From JBPCOI01 sp051000395 (GTDB lineage Bacteria; Actinomycetota; Actinomycetes; Mycobacteriales; Jatrophihabitantaceae), in assembly GCA_051000395.1 (NCBI GenBank), contig JBPCOI010000041.1, positions 56,167 through 120,166 of the forward strand: DNA of 64,000 nt. The letters are read 5' to 3'. Shown in pieces: positions 26,964-36,400 of the stretch. Every line of letters begins with the position of its first letter. Position 1 is the stretch's first letter. The position numbers and the translations under genes are program-made. The notes beneath the pieces were generated by a model that saw only the letters and a list, made by a program, of their open reading frames with translations, ran no database searches and was not told where the DNA came from.

Positions 26964-28218
26964 TCTCGTTGCCGTCCAGATCCGGGCGGATCGCGGCGAG
27001 CTCCTCCCGCTGCTGCAGCTCGGCGATGCGCTGCTCGAGCGTGTCGTAGGCGCTGGACAGGGCCGCGGCCTTGCGCGCGTTGCGGGTCGTGCAGTCGGAG
27101 CGGACGAGCTTGTGCAGCCGCGGCAACAGGGGGCCGGCGTCCACGACGTAGCGGCGTACCGCGGAATCGGTCCACTCGCCGTCGCGGTAGCCGTAGAAGC
27201 GCAGGTGCAAGAAGACGAGCTGTGCCACGTCCTCGACGAGCTGCTTGGCGCAGCGCAGCTCGCGGAGCCGCTTACGGGCCAGCCGAGCGCCGACGTGCTC
27301 GTGATGGTGGAAGCTGACCCGCCCCCCCGGCCCGAACTCGCGGGTCGCGGGCTTGCCGACGTCGTGCAGCAGCGCGGCCCAGCGCAGCGTGAGATCCGGA
27401 GCGCCGTCCTCGTGGCCGATCGCCTGCTCCAGGACCTGCAGCGTGTGGGCGTAGACGTCCTTGTGCTGGCCGTGCTCGTCGGCCGCCATTCGCAGCGCCG
27501 GCAGCTCCGGCAGCACCACCTCGGCCACGCCGGTGTCGACGAGCAGTTCCAGACCGGCCCGTGGCGCGGCGCCGAGGAGCAGCTTGGCCAGCTCGGCCTG
27601 CACCCGCTCGGCGGTGACGCGGCCCAGCTCACCGGCCATGACCGTCATCGCGGCGCGGACGTCCGGCGCGGGGCTCACCCCCAGCGTGGAGACGAACCGC
27701 GCTGCCCGCAACATCCGCAGCGGATCGTCGGCGAAGGACTCCTCGGGTGCCGCCGGCGTGCGCAGCAGCCCACGGGCCAGGTCGGGCAGGCCGCCGAACG
27801 GGTCGCTGAAGGCCCGGTCGCCGGTGACCGACAGCGCCATCGCGTTCATCGTGAAGTCGCGCCGCAGCAGGTCGTCGTGCAGCGACTCGCCGTAGGCGAC
27901 CTCGGGATTGCGGCTGACCCGGTCGTAGCGATCGGCGCGGAAGGTGGTGATCTCGCAGGGCCGCTCGCCCACCCGCGCGCCCACGGTGCCGAACTCGATC
28001 CCGGTCGTCCAGGTGGCGCCCGCCAGCGGCGCCACGATCCGCAGCACCTGCTCGGGTCGCGCGTCCGTGGCGAAGTCCAGGTCCTCGTCCGGGCGTCCGG
28101 TCAGGGCATCGCGGACCGTGCCGCCGACGAGGTGCAGCTGGTGACCCTCGGCCGCGAACGCGGCACCGAGCGCAGCCGCCTCGGGCGGCACGGTGATCAG
28201 GTCGGCGGGGACGGTCAC
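26803..28218 (-). CDS. pcnA: CCA tRNA nucleotidyltransferase
   Basis: 471 residues, class II nucleotidyltransferase that adds or repairs the 3' CCA of tRNA, needed here because the window's tRNAs encode no CCA. Motifs in order: [23 protein letters not shown] (catalytic Asp pair), [11 protein letters not shown], the [12 protein letters not shown] neck, then a metal-dependent HD domain ([20 protein letters not shown]). Position next to the NUDIX gene corresponds to Rv3907c. Its 3' end overlaps the MFS gene tail. Confidence 0.95.
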   Translation of the reverse strand: MTVPADLITVPPEAAALGAAFAAEGHQLHLVGGTVRDALTGRPDEDLDFATDARPEQVLRIVAPLAGATWTTGIEFGTVGARVGERPCEITTFRADRYDRVSRNPEVAYGESLHDDLLRRDFTMNAMALSVTGDRAFSDPFGGLPDLARGLLRTPAAPEESFADDPLRMLRAARFVSTLGVSPAPDVRAAMTVMAGELGRVTAERVQAELAKLLLGAAPRAGLELLVDTGVAEVVLPELPALRMAADEHGQHKDVYAHTLQVLEQAIGHEDGAPDLTLRWAALLHDVGKPATREFGPGGRVSFHHHEHVGARLARKRLRELRCAKQLVEDVAQLVFLHLRFYGYRDGEWTDSAVRRYVVDAGPLLPRLHKLVRSDCTTRNARKAAALSSAYDTLEQRIAELQQREELAAIRPDLDGNEIMELLGIAPGPLVGRAYQHLLALRMEHGPLGHERAVAELRAWYAEQRGDRPQP

Positions 28219-28336
28219 CGCGGGGTCCGCTCCGACGCAGCGGCGCCAGCCGGAACCGGGCGGCGGTTTCGGACGACGGCTGCGCGCGGTGCGGTCACGG
28301 CCCGCCAGCGTACCGACAGGCGGTTACCATCGGGCC

Positions 28337-28888
28337 ATGTCGCGCGGGTCGCAGTCTCGCTCGGAGCGCGGGTCGCAGTCTCGGCCCGAGACCGGGTCAC
28401 AGTCTCGCTCCGAGCGCGGCACGCCCCAGCCGCGCCGGCGGCGGGGCCGCAGGCTCAGCCAGGTCGAGGAGTTCAGCGCCGGCGGTCTGGTCGTCGACCT
28501 GGCCGGCAGCGTGCCGCGCGGTGCGCTGATCGGGCGCGTCGACCGAACCGGACGGCTGCTCTGGTCGCTGCCGAAGGGTCACATCGAGCACGGCGAGTCC
28601 GCCGAGCACGCCGCCGTTCGCGAGGTCGCCGAGGAGACCGGGATCAGCGGTGAGATCCTCGCCGAACTGGGGACGATCGACTTCTGGTTCGTCGCTGAGG
28701 GGCGGCGCGTGCACAAGACCGTGCGCCACTTCCTGCTACGGGCGGTGGGCGGGCAGCTCTCCGACGCCGACATCGAGGTCGCCGAGGTGGCGTGGGTGCC
28801 GTTCGCGGACATCACCGCCCAGCTCGCCTATCCCGACGAGCGCGGCCTGGTCGACACGGCGGGCCGGCTGCTCGCGGAGACCGCGTGA
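28337..28888 (+). CDS. NUDIX hydrolase (Rv3908/MutT4-like) with repetitive N-terminus
   Basis: 183 residues from ATG 28337. The Nudix box [23 protein letters not shown] (quoted as [14 protein letters not shown] and REVAEETGI) is complete, so it should hydrolyse a nucleoside diphosphate linked to X with Mg2+. Substrates such as oxidised dNTPs are suggested only by the mutT4 naming in mycobacteria. The first about 30 residues consist of an 8-residue unit (GSQSRSER) repeated three times, then Arg-rich sequence. This extension is disordered and not part of the family. Its stop overlaps the next start (GTGA). Confidence 0.88.
   Translation: MSRGSQSRSERGSQSRPETGSQSRSERGTPQPRRRRGRRLSQVEEFSAGGLVVDLAGSVPRGALIGRVDRTGRLLWSLPKGHIEHGESAEHAAVREVAEETGISGEILAELGTIDFWFVAEGRRVHKTVRHFLLRAVGGQLSDADIEVAEVAWVPFADITAQLAYPDERGLVDTAGRLLAETA
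28346..28417 (+). repeat. Three 24-bp tandem repeats in the NUDIX gene
   Basis: Units begin GGGTCGCAGTCTCG at 28346, 28370 and 28394. They differ by a few bases and encode [16 protein letters not shown] and GSQSRSER. Period 24 keeps the frame, so copy number can vary without breaking the protein. Confidence 0.85.
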
Positions 28889-31074
28889 TCCGTACGACCG
28901 TGCTCGCAGCCCTGGCCGGGGCCGCGCTGCTGACGGCGGGCGCCGCGAACCTCGACACCGCCGCACCCGCCGCCGCGGCCACCGCGGCCACGTCGGCGAA
29001 CAGCATCGTGGTCAGCGTCCGCGACGTCACGCCCAGCACCCCGTCGGCGACGACGCGCAAGAAACCGCTCACCGTCGAGCTGCGGCTCACCAACGCGACC
29101 GCGCAGGCGTTCGGCAAACTCACCGTCAAGGGCGCGCGCGGGAATCCGATCAGCACCCAGCAGGGCCTCGACGCGGCGATCGCGCACCCCCTGCCGCCGG
29201 ACCCGACCGAGGCCGGCACCTTCGCCGCGACCCGGCCGGCCACGACCGCGCTCGCCGCACACGCGAGCACGACCCTGGACTACACGAGCTCCAGCGACAC
29301 GATCCTCGACGACGCCGGGCTGTGCATCTGCCAAAACCGGATCTACCCGCTGTACTTCGCCGTGCATGTCACCACTGCGGCGGGGGACACCGTCGTCGGC
29401 TCGACGCAGACCTTCGTGCCCGCGTTCGGGATCTCCCGGCCGCGGCCGGTGCAGGTGAGCTGGGTCTGGCCGCTGCTCGAACGCCCGCACCGGCTGACGT
29501 CGGACACCGTGTTCACCGACGACGATCTCGCCGCCTCGGCGTCCACCGGCGGACGCCTCGACCGCATGCTGTCGGTCGTCGAGATGGTGGGGCAGTCGGT
29601 GCCGATGACGCTGGTCGTCGACCCGGACCTCATCGACGAGCTGGAAGTGATGAGCGCCGGCAGCTACCGCGTCAGCGTCGCCGGGCACGGCACCGTCGCG
29701 GGCACCGGAGCCGCCGCCGCCGGGGCGTGGCTCGCCCGCCTGCGTGCCGTTCTCGACTATCCCGGCACCGACATCGCGCTCACCGCGTTCGCCGACCCGG
29801 ACGTCGAATCGCTCGCCGGGCACGGCCTGGCCTGGGCGAACCATCTGGCGCCGGCCGCCCAGGCCCGGGTCGCCGCCGCGCTCGGCGGCCGCACGCCCCA
29901 GCAGGACATCGCCTGGCCGCAGGACGAGACGCTCAGCCAGGCAACCCTCACCGACCTCGTCCGCAAGGGCACGGGGATCGTGCTCGTCGACGACAAGACG
30001 CTGCGCGGGGGCACCGATGTCCCCCCGCCCCGCGATGCGCTCGCTCCGCTGGCGACCGATGCCGGTCCCGCGGTCGCCGCGGTGACGTCCTCGACGCTGG
30101 AGCGCTACGTGGCACAGGTGCTCACTCCGGATGCCACCGGCCTGGCCTCGCTGCCGCTGCTGGTGTCCGAGCTGGCGGTCCGGGCCGTCGAGGACGGCAG
30201 CCGTTCGCACTACGTCGTGCTCACTGCGCCGCGCGGGCTGAACCCGGACCCGGCGACTGCGGCCCGGGCGATCGTGGAGACCGCGCGTACGCCCTGGTCC
30301 ACGTCGATCTCGCTGCGGCGCGCCGTCGGCGGCGCGGTCGCCAAGGTCGCGCAGGGCCGGCTCGTGCTGCAACAGCGGAGCGGTTTGCCGGATCGCACGA
30401 TCGACGTCGCGCACGAGGTCGCCGCCGCGGTTCCCGCGCTCACCAGCATGATCACCAGACCGGTCGATGCGCAGACCCTGCTCGGCACGTTGCCCGCCGC
30501 CGCCCAGCGCACCGCGTCGGCGGACTGGGGCAGCGCGACAGCGGTCCGTGCCGCGTACGCGACCCGGCTCAGCCGTCAGGTGCACGCGCTTCAGGACGCC
30601 GTGCACCTGGCCGTCCCGACCACCGGCACCTACACCCTGGGCAGCACCGATTCCCCCCTGCCGGTGACGATCGCGAACACCCTGCCGGTCGGGGTGTCGG
30701 TACGCATCAGGATCCAGACGGTGGGCGGCCTGCCCGGGTTCTCCGCCGACGACATCGGCGTTAAGACCATCGTGCCGGATCACACCACGCAGCTGCGGGT
30801 GCCGGTGCACGTCGACCGGGCCGGCCGGATCAGGGTGCAGGTCGTCCTGCTCACGCCCAAGGACACCCCCGTCGGCAGCCCGCTCGAGCTCTCGGTGCAC
30901 AGCACCGCCCTCGGCGAGATCGGCAAGCTGATCACGATCGCCGCCGCCGTGGTGCTCGCTCTCGCGTTGCTCGTGCGGGTCGCGCGACGCTGGCACCGCA
31001 GACCTCCTCCCCCGCCAGCCGTCCCGCCGCTGGTCGCCCAGGGCGCGGGCTCGGCCGGCGGGAAACGCGCGTGA
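28885..31074 (+). CDS. DUF6049 family secreted/membrane-anchored protein (Rv3909-like)
   Basis: 729 residues from GTG 28885, overlapping the NUDIX stop. An N-terminal signal-like segment ([16 protein letters not shown]) ends near residue 30. A long extracytoplasmic region of beta-rich domains follows, with a CICQ cysteine pair near residue 150. A single C-terminal transmembrane helix ([17 protein letters not shown]) is followed by a basic Pro-rich tail. This topology and its place between the NUDIX gene and murJ fit the conserved actinobacterial Rv3909 family. Function unknown; a role with the MurJ flippase in peptidoglycan assembly is inferred from invariable linkage. Confidence 0.85.
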   Translation: MIRTTVLAALAGAALLTAGAANLDTAAPAAAATAATSANSIVVSVRDVTPSTPSATTRKKPLTVELRLTNATAQAFGKLTVKGARGNPISTQQGLDAAIAHPLPPDPTEAGTFAATRPATTALAAHASTTLDYTSSSDTILDDAGLCICQNRIYPLYFAVHVTTAAGDTVVGSTQTFVPAFGISRPRPVQVSWVWPLLERPHRLTSDTVFTDDDLAASASTGGRLDRMLSVVEMVGQSVPMTLVVDPDLIDELEVMSAGSYRVSVAGHGTVAGTGAAAAGAWLARLRAVLDYPGTDIALTAFADPDVESLAGHGLAWANHLAPAAQARVAAALGGRTPQQDIAWPQDETLSQATLTDLVRKGTGIVLVDDKTLRGGTDVPPPRDALAPLATDAGPAVAAVTSSTLERYVAQVLTPDATGLASLPLLVSELAVRAVEDGSRSHYVVLTAPRGLNPDPATAARAIVETARTPWSTSISLRRAVGGAVAKVAQGRLVLQQRSGLPDRTIDVAHEVAAAVPALTSMITRPVDAQTLLGTLPAAAQRTASADWGSATAVRAAYATRLSRQVHALQDAVHLAVPTTGTYTLGSTDSPLPVTIANTLPVGVSVRIRIQTVGGLPGFSADDIGVKTIVPDHTTQLRVPVHVDRAGRIRVQVVLLTPKDTPVGSPLELSVHSTALGEIGKLITIAAAVVLALALLVRVARRWHRRPPPPPAVPPLVAQGAGSAGGKRA

Positions 31075-32900
31075 CCGATCTCGAGGACGGCTGGAGCGCT
31101 CCGTCGCTGCACTCGTCCCGGGGACAGGTCGAGCCGCGGATGTTCACCGAGGCCGACCCGATGACCTCGGTCCTTCTCGCCGACTGGAGCCAGGACGAGC
31201 ACGAGCCGGCGTGGAGCCCGCCCACCTACGTCGGCAGGAGGCGGCTGCGACCGGGCACCCGGCCTGCCGCGGAGACGCTCGCCGCGGTCCGGGAGCAGCC
31301 GGCGGACGAGCAGGAGTCCCGCGGCCTGATGGCCGACAGCCGCACCATGGCGCTCGCCAGCCTGGTCAGCCGGATCACCGGCTTCCTGCGCGGCAGCATG
31401 CTCGTCGCCGCGATCGGCATCCACGGGGTGGGCGACGCGTACAACGTGGCGAACAACTTCCCGAACATGGTCTACGAACTGCTGCTCGGCGGCGTGCTGT
31501 CCAGCGTGCTCATCCCGCTGCTCGTGCACGCGCAGGAGGACGACGCGGACGGCGGCGTCGCCTACACGCAGCGGTTGCTCTCGATCGCGACCGCGGCCCT
31601 GGGCGCGATGACGCTCGTCGCCGTGGCGTGCGCGCCGCTGCTGGCCAGCGCGTTCGTGCCCGACGCGGCGCAACGCTCGCTCACCAGCCTCTTCGCCACG
31701 TTGCTGCTGCCGGAGATCTTCTTCTACGGCATCGGGGCGATGTTCATGGCGGTGCTGAACATCCGGCACAGCTACGGCCCCGGCGCTTGGTCCCCGGTCC
31801 TGAACAACGTGGTGATGATCGCGACGATCGGGCTGTTCTGGGCGATGCCCGGTCCGGCGACGCTGAATCCGGCGACGATGACCACGCCGCAGATCCTGGT
31901 GCTGGGCATCGGCACCACCCTCGGCATCGCGGCGCAGGCCCTCGTGCTCGTGCCGGCGCTGCGCCGGACCGGTTTCCGCTGGCAGTGGCGCTTTCGCGCC
32001 CGTCCCAACGAGCTCGGCCGGATGCGCGAGGTCGGTTCGCTGGCCGGTTGGGTGCTCGGCTACGTCGTGGCCAGCCAGATCGGCGTCACCGTCATCGCGA
32101 AGGTCGGTGTCGACAACCACGCGTTCACCGTGTTCACGAACGCGGACCTGCTCGTGCAGATGCCCTACGGCATCCTCGTCGTCTCGCTGCTGACGGCGCT
32201 CATGCCGCGATTGTCCCGATCGGCCGCGCGCGGGCAGACCGCCGACGTCGTCGAGGACCTCGGGCTCGGCGCACGGCTCTCGGCGATCGCCCTGCTGCCG
32301 ATCACGGCCGGCCTGATCGTGCTCGGGCCCGTCCTGTGCGTCACCCTGTTCGGCTACGGCCAGACCTCCGTCGACGGTGGCCGGCTGATCGGAACTGCCC
32401 TGGCCGCCTCGGCCTTCGGCCTGTTCCCGTTCGCCATGGTCATGCTCCAGCTGCGCGTCTTCTACGCGATGCGCGACGGCCGTACCCCGACGCTGATCAA
32501 CGTGTTCATGGTCGCGACGAAGGTGCTCATCGTCCTGGTGTGCGCGGCCACGATCCACCAGCCGGCCCACATCGCCGAAGCGCTGACGGTCGCGACGTCC
32601 GCCTCCTACGTGATCGGCGCGGCCGTCGGTCACGTCGCGCTCACCCGCCGCCTCGGCCGCCTGCGCTTCCAGGCGGTGGCCCGGGTGTTCACGCAGTTGG
32701 TGTTCGCCTCGGCAGTGGGCGGCGCCGCCGCGTGGGCCGCCGTCGTGGGCAGCCGGTCCGCGCTCGGCACGGGACATGCCGGCTCGCTCGCCGGGCTGCT
32801 GCTCGGTGGCGTGGCGGGGCTCGCCGTGCTGGCCGCCGTGCTCTGGCGGTTGCGCATCCCGGAGGTCCGCGAGCTGACGGCTCTTGCGCGGCGGGGCTGA
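31071..32900 (+). CDS. murJ: Lipid II flippase MurJ (MviN)
   Basis: 609 residues; GTG 31071 overlaps the preceding stop (GTGA). About 85 cytoplasmic residues precede the MviN domain, which starts at LASLVSRITGFLRGSML. Roughly 14 hydrophobic helices follow, including NNFPNMVYELLLGGVLSSVL (quoted as NNFPNMVYELL and GGVLSSVLIPL) and RVFYAMRDGRTPTLINV. It flips the peptidoglycan precursor lipid II across the membrane. Unlike the M. tuberculosis protein (over 1,100 residues) it has no C-terminal pseudokinase domain. trxB follows after 87 bp with no sigM between. Confidence 0.93.
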   Translation: MTDLEDGWSAPSLHSSRGQVEPRMFTEADPMTSVLLADWSQDEHEPAWSPPTYVGRRRLRPGTRPAAETLAAVREQPADEQESRGLMADSRTMALASLVSRITGFLRGSMLVAAIGIHGVGDAYNVANNFPNMVYELLLGGVLSSVLIPLLVHAQEDDADGGVAYTQRLLSIATAALGAMTLVAVACAPLLASAFVPDAAQRSLTSLFATLLLPEIFFYGIGAMFMAVLNIRHSYGPGAWSPVLNNVVMIATIGLFWAMPGPATLNPATMTTPQILVLGIGTTLGIAAQALVLVPALRRTGFRWQWRFRARPNELGRMREVGSLAGWVLGYVVASQIGVTVIAKVGVDNHAFTVFTNADLLVQMPYGILVVSLLTALMPRLSRSAARGQTADVVEDLGLGARLSAIALLPITAGLIVLGPVLCVTLFGYGQTSVDGGRLIGTALAASAFGLFPFAMVMLQLRVFYAMRDGRTPTLINVFMVATKVLIVLVCAATIHQPAHIAEALTVATSASYVIGAAVGHVALTRRLGRLRFQAVARVFTQLVFASAVGGAAAWAAVVGSRSALGTGHAGSLAGLLLGGVAGLAVLAAVLWRLRIPEVRELTALARRG

Positions 32901-32987
32901 CCGGCGCGGCCGCACCAGGCGGGAATCGCCGCGATCCTAGGATCGTTCAGGCAACACGCCGCAGGGCGGCCGAGAGAATGGGGCACC

Positions 32988-33968
32988 GTGACCTCGCACC
33001 ACAACGTGATCATCGTCGGCTCGGGGCCGGCCGGCTACACCGCCGCGCTCTACACGGCCCGCGCCGAGCTAGCCCCGCTGGTGTTCGAGGGCTCGCAGTA
33101 CGGCGGCGCGTTGATGAACACCACCGAGGTCGAGAACTACCCGGGCTTCCCCGAGGGCATCATGGGCCCGGAGCTGATGGGCCACATCCGCAGCCAGGCC
33201 GAGCGCTTCGGCGCGGACTTGCGCAGCGAGGACGTCGTGTCCGTGGAGCTCACCGGGGCCGTCAAGACGGTCCGGACCCATGACGCGGAATTCACCGCCG
33301 ACGCGGTGATCCTGGCGATGGGCTCGGCCTACCGCAAGCTCGGGATCGAGCGCGAGAACGAACTCAGCGGCCACGGCGTGTCCTGGTGCGCCACCTGTGA
33401 CGGCTTCTTCTTCCGTGGTCAGGACATCGCCGTGGTGGGCGGCGGGGACACCGCGATGGAGGAGGCCACTTTCCTCACCCGCTTCGCCAAGTCCGTCACC
33501 GTCGTGCACCGGCGTGACTCGCTGCGGGCGAGCCGGATCATGGCCGAGCGCGCCGAGGCCAACCCGAAGATCCACTGGGCGTGGAACAGCGAGATCACCG
33601 GCATCGCCGGCTCCGGCACGGTGAGCGGCGTGCGGCTGCGCGACACCGTCACCGGCGCCGAGCGCGACCTGACGCTCGGCGGGCTGTTCATCGCGATCGG
33701 ACACGAACCGCGCAGCGAGCTCGTCAAGGGCCAGGCCGAGCTGGACGACGAAGGGTACGTGCTGACGGGCACCGGGACCCGCACCAATCTCGACGGGGTG
33801 TTCGCCGCGGGGGACCTGGTCGACCACGTCTACCGTCAGGCGGTCACCGCGGCGGGCACCGGCTGCCAGGCCGCGCTGGACGCCGAGCGTTACCTGGCCG
33901 CCCTCGCCGACACCCACGGCGCGCTCGTTCCCGACGCGGAGCGCGCCGCCGCGGGTGGGACGGTCTGA
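32988..33968 (+). CDS. trxB: Thioredoxin reductase
   Basis: 326-residue FAD/NADPH enzyme reducing thioredoxin. FAD motif [19 protein letters not shown] at the N-terminus, redox-active [15 protein letters not shown] motif [12 protein letters not shown] with the HRR stretch ([11 protein letters not shown]), and the closing [23 protein letters not shown] (quoted as [10 protein letters not shown] and [11 protein letters not shown]). GTG 32988 is the start. trxA follows 64 bp downstream, forming the usual redox pair. Confidence 0.97.
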   Translation: MTSHHNVIIVGSGPAGYTAALYTARAELAPLVFEGSQYGGALMNTTEVENYPGFPEGIMGPELMGHIRSQAERFGADLRSEDVVSVELTGAVKTVRTHDAEFTADAVILAMGSAYRKLGIERENELSGHGVSWCATCDGFFFRGQDIAVVGGGDTAMEEATFLTRFAKSVTVVHRRDSLRASRIMAERAEANPKIHWAWNSEITGIAGSGTVSGVRLRDTVTGAERDLTLGGLFIAIGHEPRSELVKGQAELDDEGYVLTGTGTRTNLDGVFAAGDLVDHVYRQAVTAAGTGCQAALDAERYLAALADTHGALVPDAERAAAGGTV

Positions 33969-34032
33969 GCCGGGAATCGGCGAGCGTCGCACCGCGTTGC
34001 AGCAACACCATCACAGCCGAGGAGAGCGTTTC

Positions 34033-34359
34033 ATGGGCAACAACACCAAGACCGTCACCGACGCCAGCTTCGCCAGCGACGTGCTGCAGGCCGACGGGCC
34101 GGTGCTCGTCGACTTCTGGGCAGAGTGGTGCGGCCCGTGCCGCCAGGTGGCTCCCGTCCTCGAGGAGATCGCCGGTGAGTACGCCGGCAAGATCACCGTT
34201 GCCAAGGTCAACATCGACGAGAACCCCGGGATCGCCCGCGACTACCAGATCATGTCGATCCCGACGATGTCGGTGTTCTCCGGCGGTCAGGTCGTCAAGT
34301 CCATCGTGGGCGCCCGGCCGAAGGCAGCCATCCTCAAGGAACTCGGCGAGTTCGTCTGA
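34033..34359 (+). CDS. trxA: Thioredoxin
   Basis: 108 residues from ATG 34033, preceded by GAGGAGAG; the open frame upstream is not used. The redox motif is FWAEWCGPCRQVAP. The cis-proline is in MSIPTMSVFSGG, and the C-terminal helix ends in LKELGEFV. It is the reduced-disulfide carrier partner of the adjacent TrxB, corresponding to Rv3914 (trxC). Confidence 0.97.
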   Translation: MGNNTKTVTDASFASDVLQADGPVLVDFWAEWCGPCRQVAPVLEEIAGEYAGKITVAKVNIDENPGIARDYQIMSIPTMSVFSGGQVVKSIVGARPKAAILKELGEFV

Positions 34360-34500
34360 CGCCGCTGCGGCAAGCCCGCTTGCGGCAAGTTGCGGCGGCG
34401 TCCGCACGAGGGCTATCCGCGACTTTTGCCCTCCGGCGCCGCGGCTGGGGCAGAATGTGGGTCGACCAGCTGACGCCGAGCGTGAGGACCCAGCCCCGCC

Positions 34501-35607
34501 ATGCAGAATCTCCGCCGCGGCGACATCGGTAGCGCCGTAGCCGAGGTCCGCAGCATGCTCGCCTCGCTCGGGCTGCTCGACAACACCCGCCCGCAGGAAC
34601 AGGCCCGCTTCGACGACGCCGCAGAGCTCGCGGTACGGCACTTCCAGCAGCGCCGCGGCATCTCCGTCGACGGGATCGTCGGTCCGGAGACCTATGCCGC
34701 CCTGACCGGTGCGCACTGGCGGCTGGGCGACCGCGTCCTGGCGCACGAGCCGGGCCAGGTCCTCATCGGCGACGACGTCGAGGTATTGCAGACACAGTTG
34801 CTCGAACTCGGCTACGACCTGATCCGCGCCGACGGCATCTTCGGGCTCAGCACCGCCGAGGCGCTCCGCTCGTTCCAGCGCGACTGCGGACTGGTGCCCG
34901 ACGGGATCTGCGGGCCGGCGGCGATGCGCGCGCTGCGCCAACTCGGCCGGCGCGTCGTCGGCGGCCGCCCGCAGCTGCTGCGCGAGATGGTCGCCGTCGC
35001 CGCGTCCGGTCCGAGCCTGCTGGGCAAGCGCGTCGTGATCGACCCCGGGCACGGGGGCGACGACCTCGGCACCGTGTACGGCGGCGTCACCGAGGCGGCA
35101 CTCGTCTGGGATCTCGCCACGCGGCTCGAGGGACGGCTCACCGCGCTGGGCGTGCGCACCTGGCTCACCCGCGGACCGAACACCACCCGGGACGACGGGC
35201 AACGCGCGAAGCTGGCCAACGACGTCGGCGCGGATCTCGTCCTGTCGTTGCACGTCGACGGCTTCGCCTCCCCCAAGGCCAACGGCGTGGCCGCCTACTA
35301 CTACCGCGCCGGGGAATCCAGCTCCACGATCGGCGAGCGGCTCGCCGGCCTGGTGCAGCGCGAACTGGTCGCCCGCACCGGGCTGCTGGACGCGCACAGC
35401 CACGGCAAGGCCTGGGCGCTGCTGCGACTGACCAAGATGCCGACCGTCCGCGTGGAAATCGGCTACCTCACCTCACCGATCGACCGCCCCCGGGTCGTCG
35501 ACCCGCCGTTTCGCGACACCGTCGCCGAGGGCCTGCTCGTCGCCGTGCAGCGCCTCTACCTGCCCGCCGCCGACGACCCGCCCACCGGGGTCATGCGCAT
35601 CGCCTGA
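34501..35607 (+). CDS. cwlM: Peptidoglycan-binding N-acetylmuramoyl-L-alanine amidase-fold protein, CwlM-like
   Basis: 368 residues. Two PG_binding_1 repeats at about 3-65 and 80-145 (HFQQRRGISVDGIVGPETYA; LRSFQRDCGLVPDGICGPAA), then an Amidase_3 domain. Zinc-ligand positions look intact: VVIDPGHGGDD, the Glu in GGVTEAAL, LSLHVDGFAS, and Glu in RVEIGYLT. It lacks a signal peptide, as does mycobacterial CwlM, which stays in the cytoplasm and when phosphorylated activates MurA. That regulatory role is transferred by homology and position (Rv3915). Amidase activity cannot be excluded. Confidence 0.9.
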   Translation: MQNLRRGDIGSAVAEVRSMLASLGLLDNTRPQEQARFDDAAELAVRHFQQRRGISVDGIVGPETYAALTGAHWRLGDRVLAHEPGQVLIGDDVEVLQTQLLELGYDLIRADGIFGLSTAEALRSFQRDCGLVPDGICGPAAMRALRQLGRRVVGGRPQLLREMVAVAASGPSLLGKRVVIDPGHGGDDLGTVYGGVTEAALVWDLATRLEGRLTALGVRTWLTRGPNTTRDDGQRAKLANDVGADLVLSLHVDGFASPKANGVAAYYYRAGESSSTIGERLAGLVQRELVARTGLLDAHSHGKAWALLRLTKMPTVRVEIGYLTSPIDRPRVVDPPFRDTVAEGLLVAVQRLYLPAADDPPTGVMRIA

Positions 35608-35635
35608 GCCGCGCGGCGACGGTCGAGGCGCTGGC

Positions 35636-36328
35636 TCAGCTGTGTGCCAGCACCGGTGACTGCATCGAGCCACGCAGGCGTTCCAGGGCGTACTCGACAT
35701 CCTCGCGCCAGGACACGGTCGACTTGATGTCCAGGCGCAGCCGCGGGGTGCGCGGGTGCGGGCGTACCGTCTTGAAACCCACCGAGAGCAGGTAGGCCGC
35801 CGGCAGCAGGCAATCGTGTTGCGCCCCGGCGCCGTGCTTCGGGGCCGCCGCCCCGCCGGTCTTCCGCCCGTCGCCGTCACTGTCTCCGCCGGTCTCGCGG
35901 CCGTCGCCGTCGCGGCCGAACGCCTCGATCGCCCGCACGCCCCGCCGGCTGATGTCGCGGGCCACGGCCTGCACCAGCATGCGGCCGAGGCCGCCGCCGG
36001 TGAACTCGGGCAGCACTCGCGCCGTCATCAGCAGCACCGCGTCCGCGCCGACCGGTGAGGTCGGGAAGGCGAGCGAGCGCGGCACGTACGCCGGCGGGGC
36101 GTAGAGCACGTACCCGGCCGCCAGCCCGTCGACGTAGCTCAGGTACCCGCAACTGCCCCACTCGAGCAGGGTGTCCGAGACCCAGGCCTCCTTCTCCAGC
36201 TCGGTGCCACCCGCGGCACAGGCCCGCTCTCCGGCGACCGGGTCGAGCTCCCAGAACACGCAGCGGCGGCACCGGTGCGGCAGGTCGCCGAGGTTGTCGA
36301 GCGTGATGCTCACCAGACGGCGTGACAC
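35636..36328 (-). CDS. GNAT-family N-acetyltransferase (Rv3916c position)
   Basis: 230 residues from GTG 36328. An N-terminal Cys-containing segment (CRRCVFWELDP) is followed by the GNAT core with the acetyl-CoA loop VLPEFTGGGLGRMLVQAVARD. A Gly/Asp-rich insert (RDGDGRETGGDSDGDGRKTGG; quoted as DGDGRETGG and DSDGDGRKTGG) then interrupts the fold before YLLSVGFKTVRPHPRTPRLR. Conserved position between cwlM and the aminotransferase or parB in actinobacteria. Acceptor substrate unknown. The insert resembles a short duplication of DGDGRxTGG and is not a family feature. Confidence 0.83.
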   Translation of the reverse strand: MSRRLVSITLDNLGDLPHRCRRCVFWELDPVAGERACAAGGTELEKEAWVSDTLLEWGSCGYLSYVDGLAAGYVLYAPPAYVPRSLAFPTSPVGADAVLLMTARVLPEFTGGGLGRMLVQAVARDISRRGVRAIEAFGRDGDGRETGGDSDGDGRKTGGAAAPKHGAGAQHDCLLPAAYLLSVGFKTVRPHPRTPRLRLDIKSTVSWREDVEYALERLRGSMQSPVLAHS

Positions 36329-36400
36329 GGGGCCATTGTGCCTGGCCGGTGCCGTGCCTCGCGGGTGCCGCCCCGTCCGCACCGCGTCGCCCGCAGCGGA

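Noticed and set aside
26014..28653. 879-codon open frame on the plus strand
   Set aside because: It is antisense to pcnA and out of frame with the MFS gene. Composition is Arg/Ser/Pro-rich with no motifs; a high-GC shadow frame.
34360..34400. Strong terminator after trxA
   Set aside because: A GCAAG/CTTGC hairpin exists but is short, mismatched beyond 5 bp and lacks a T-tract.
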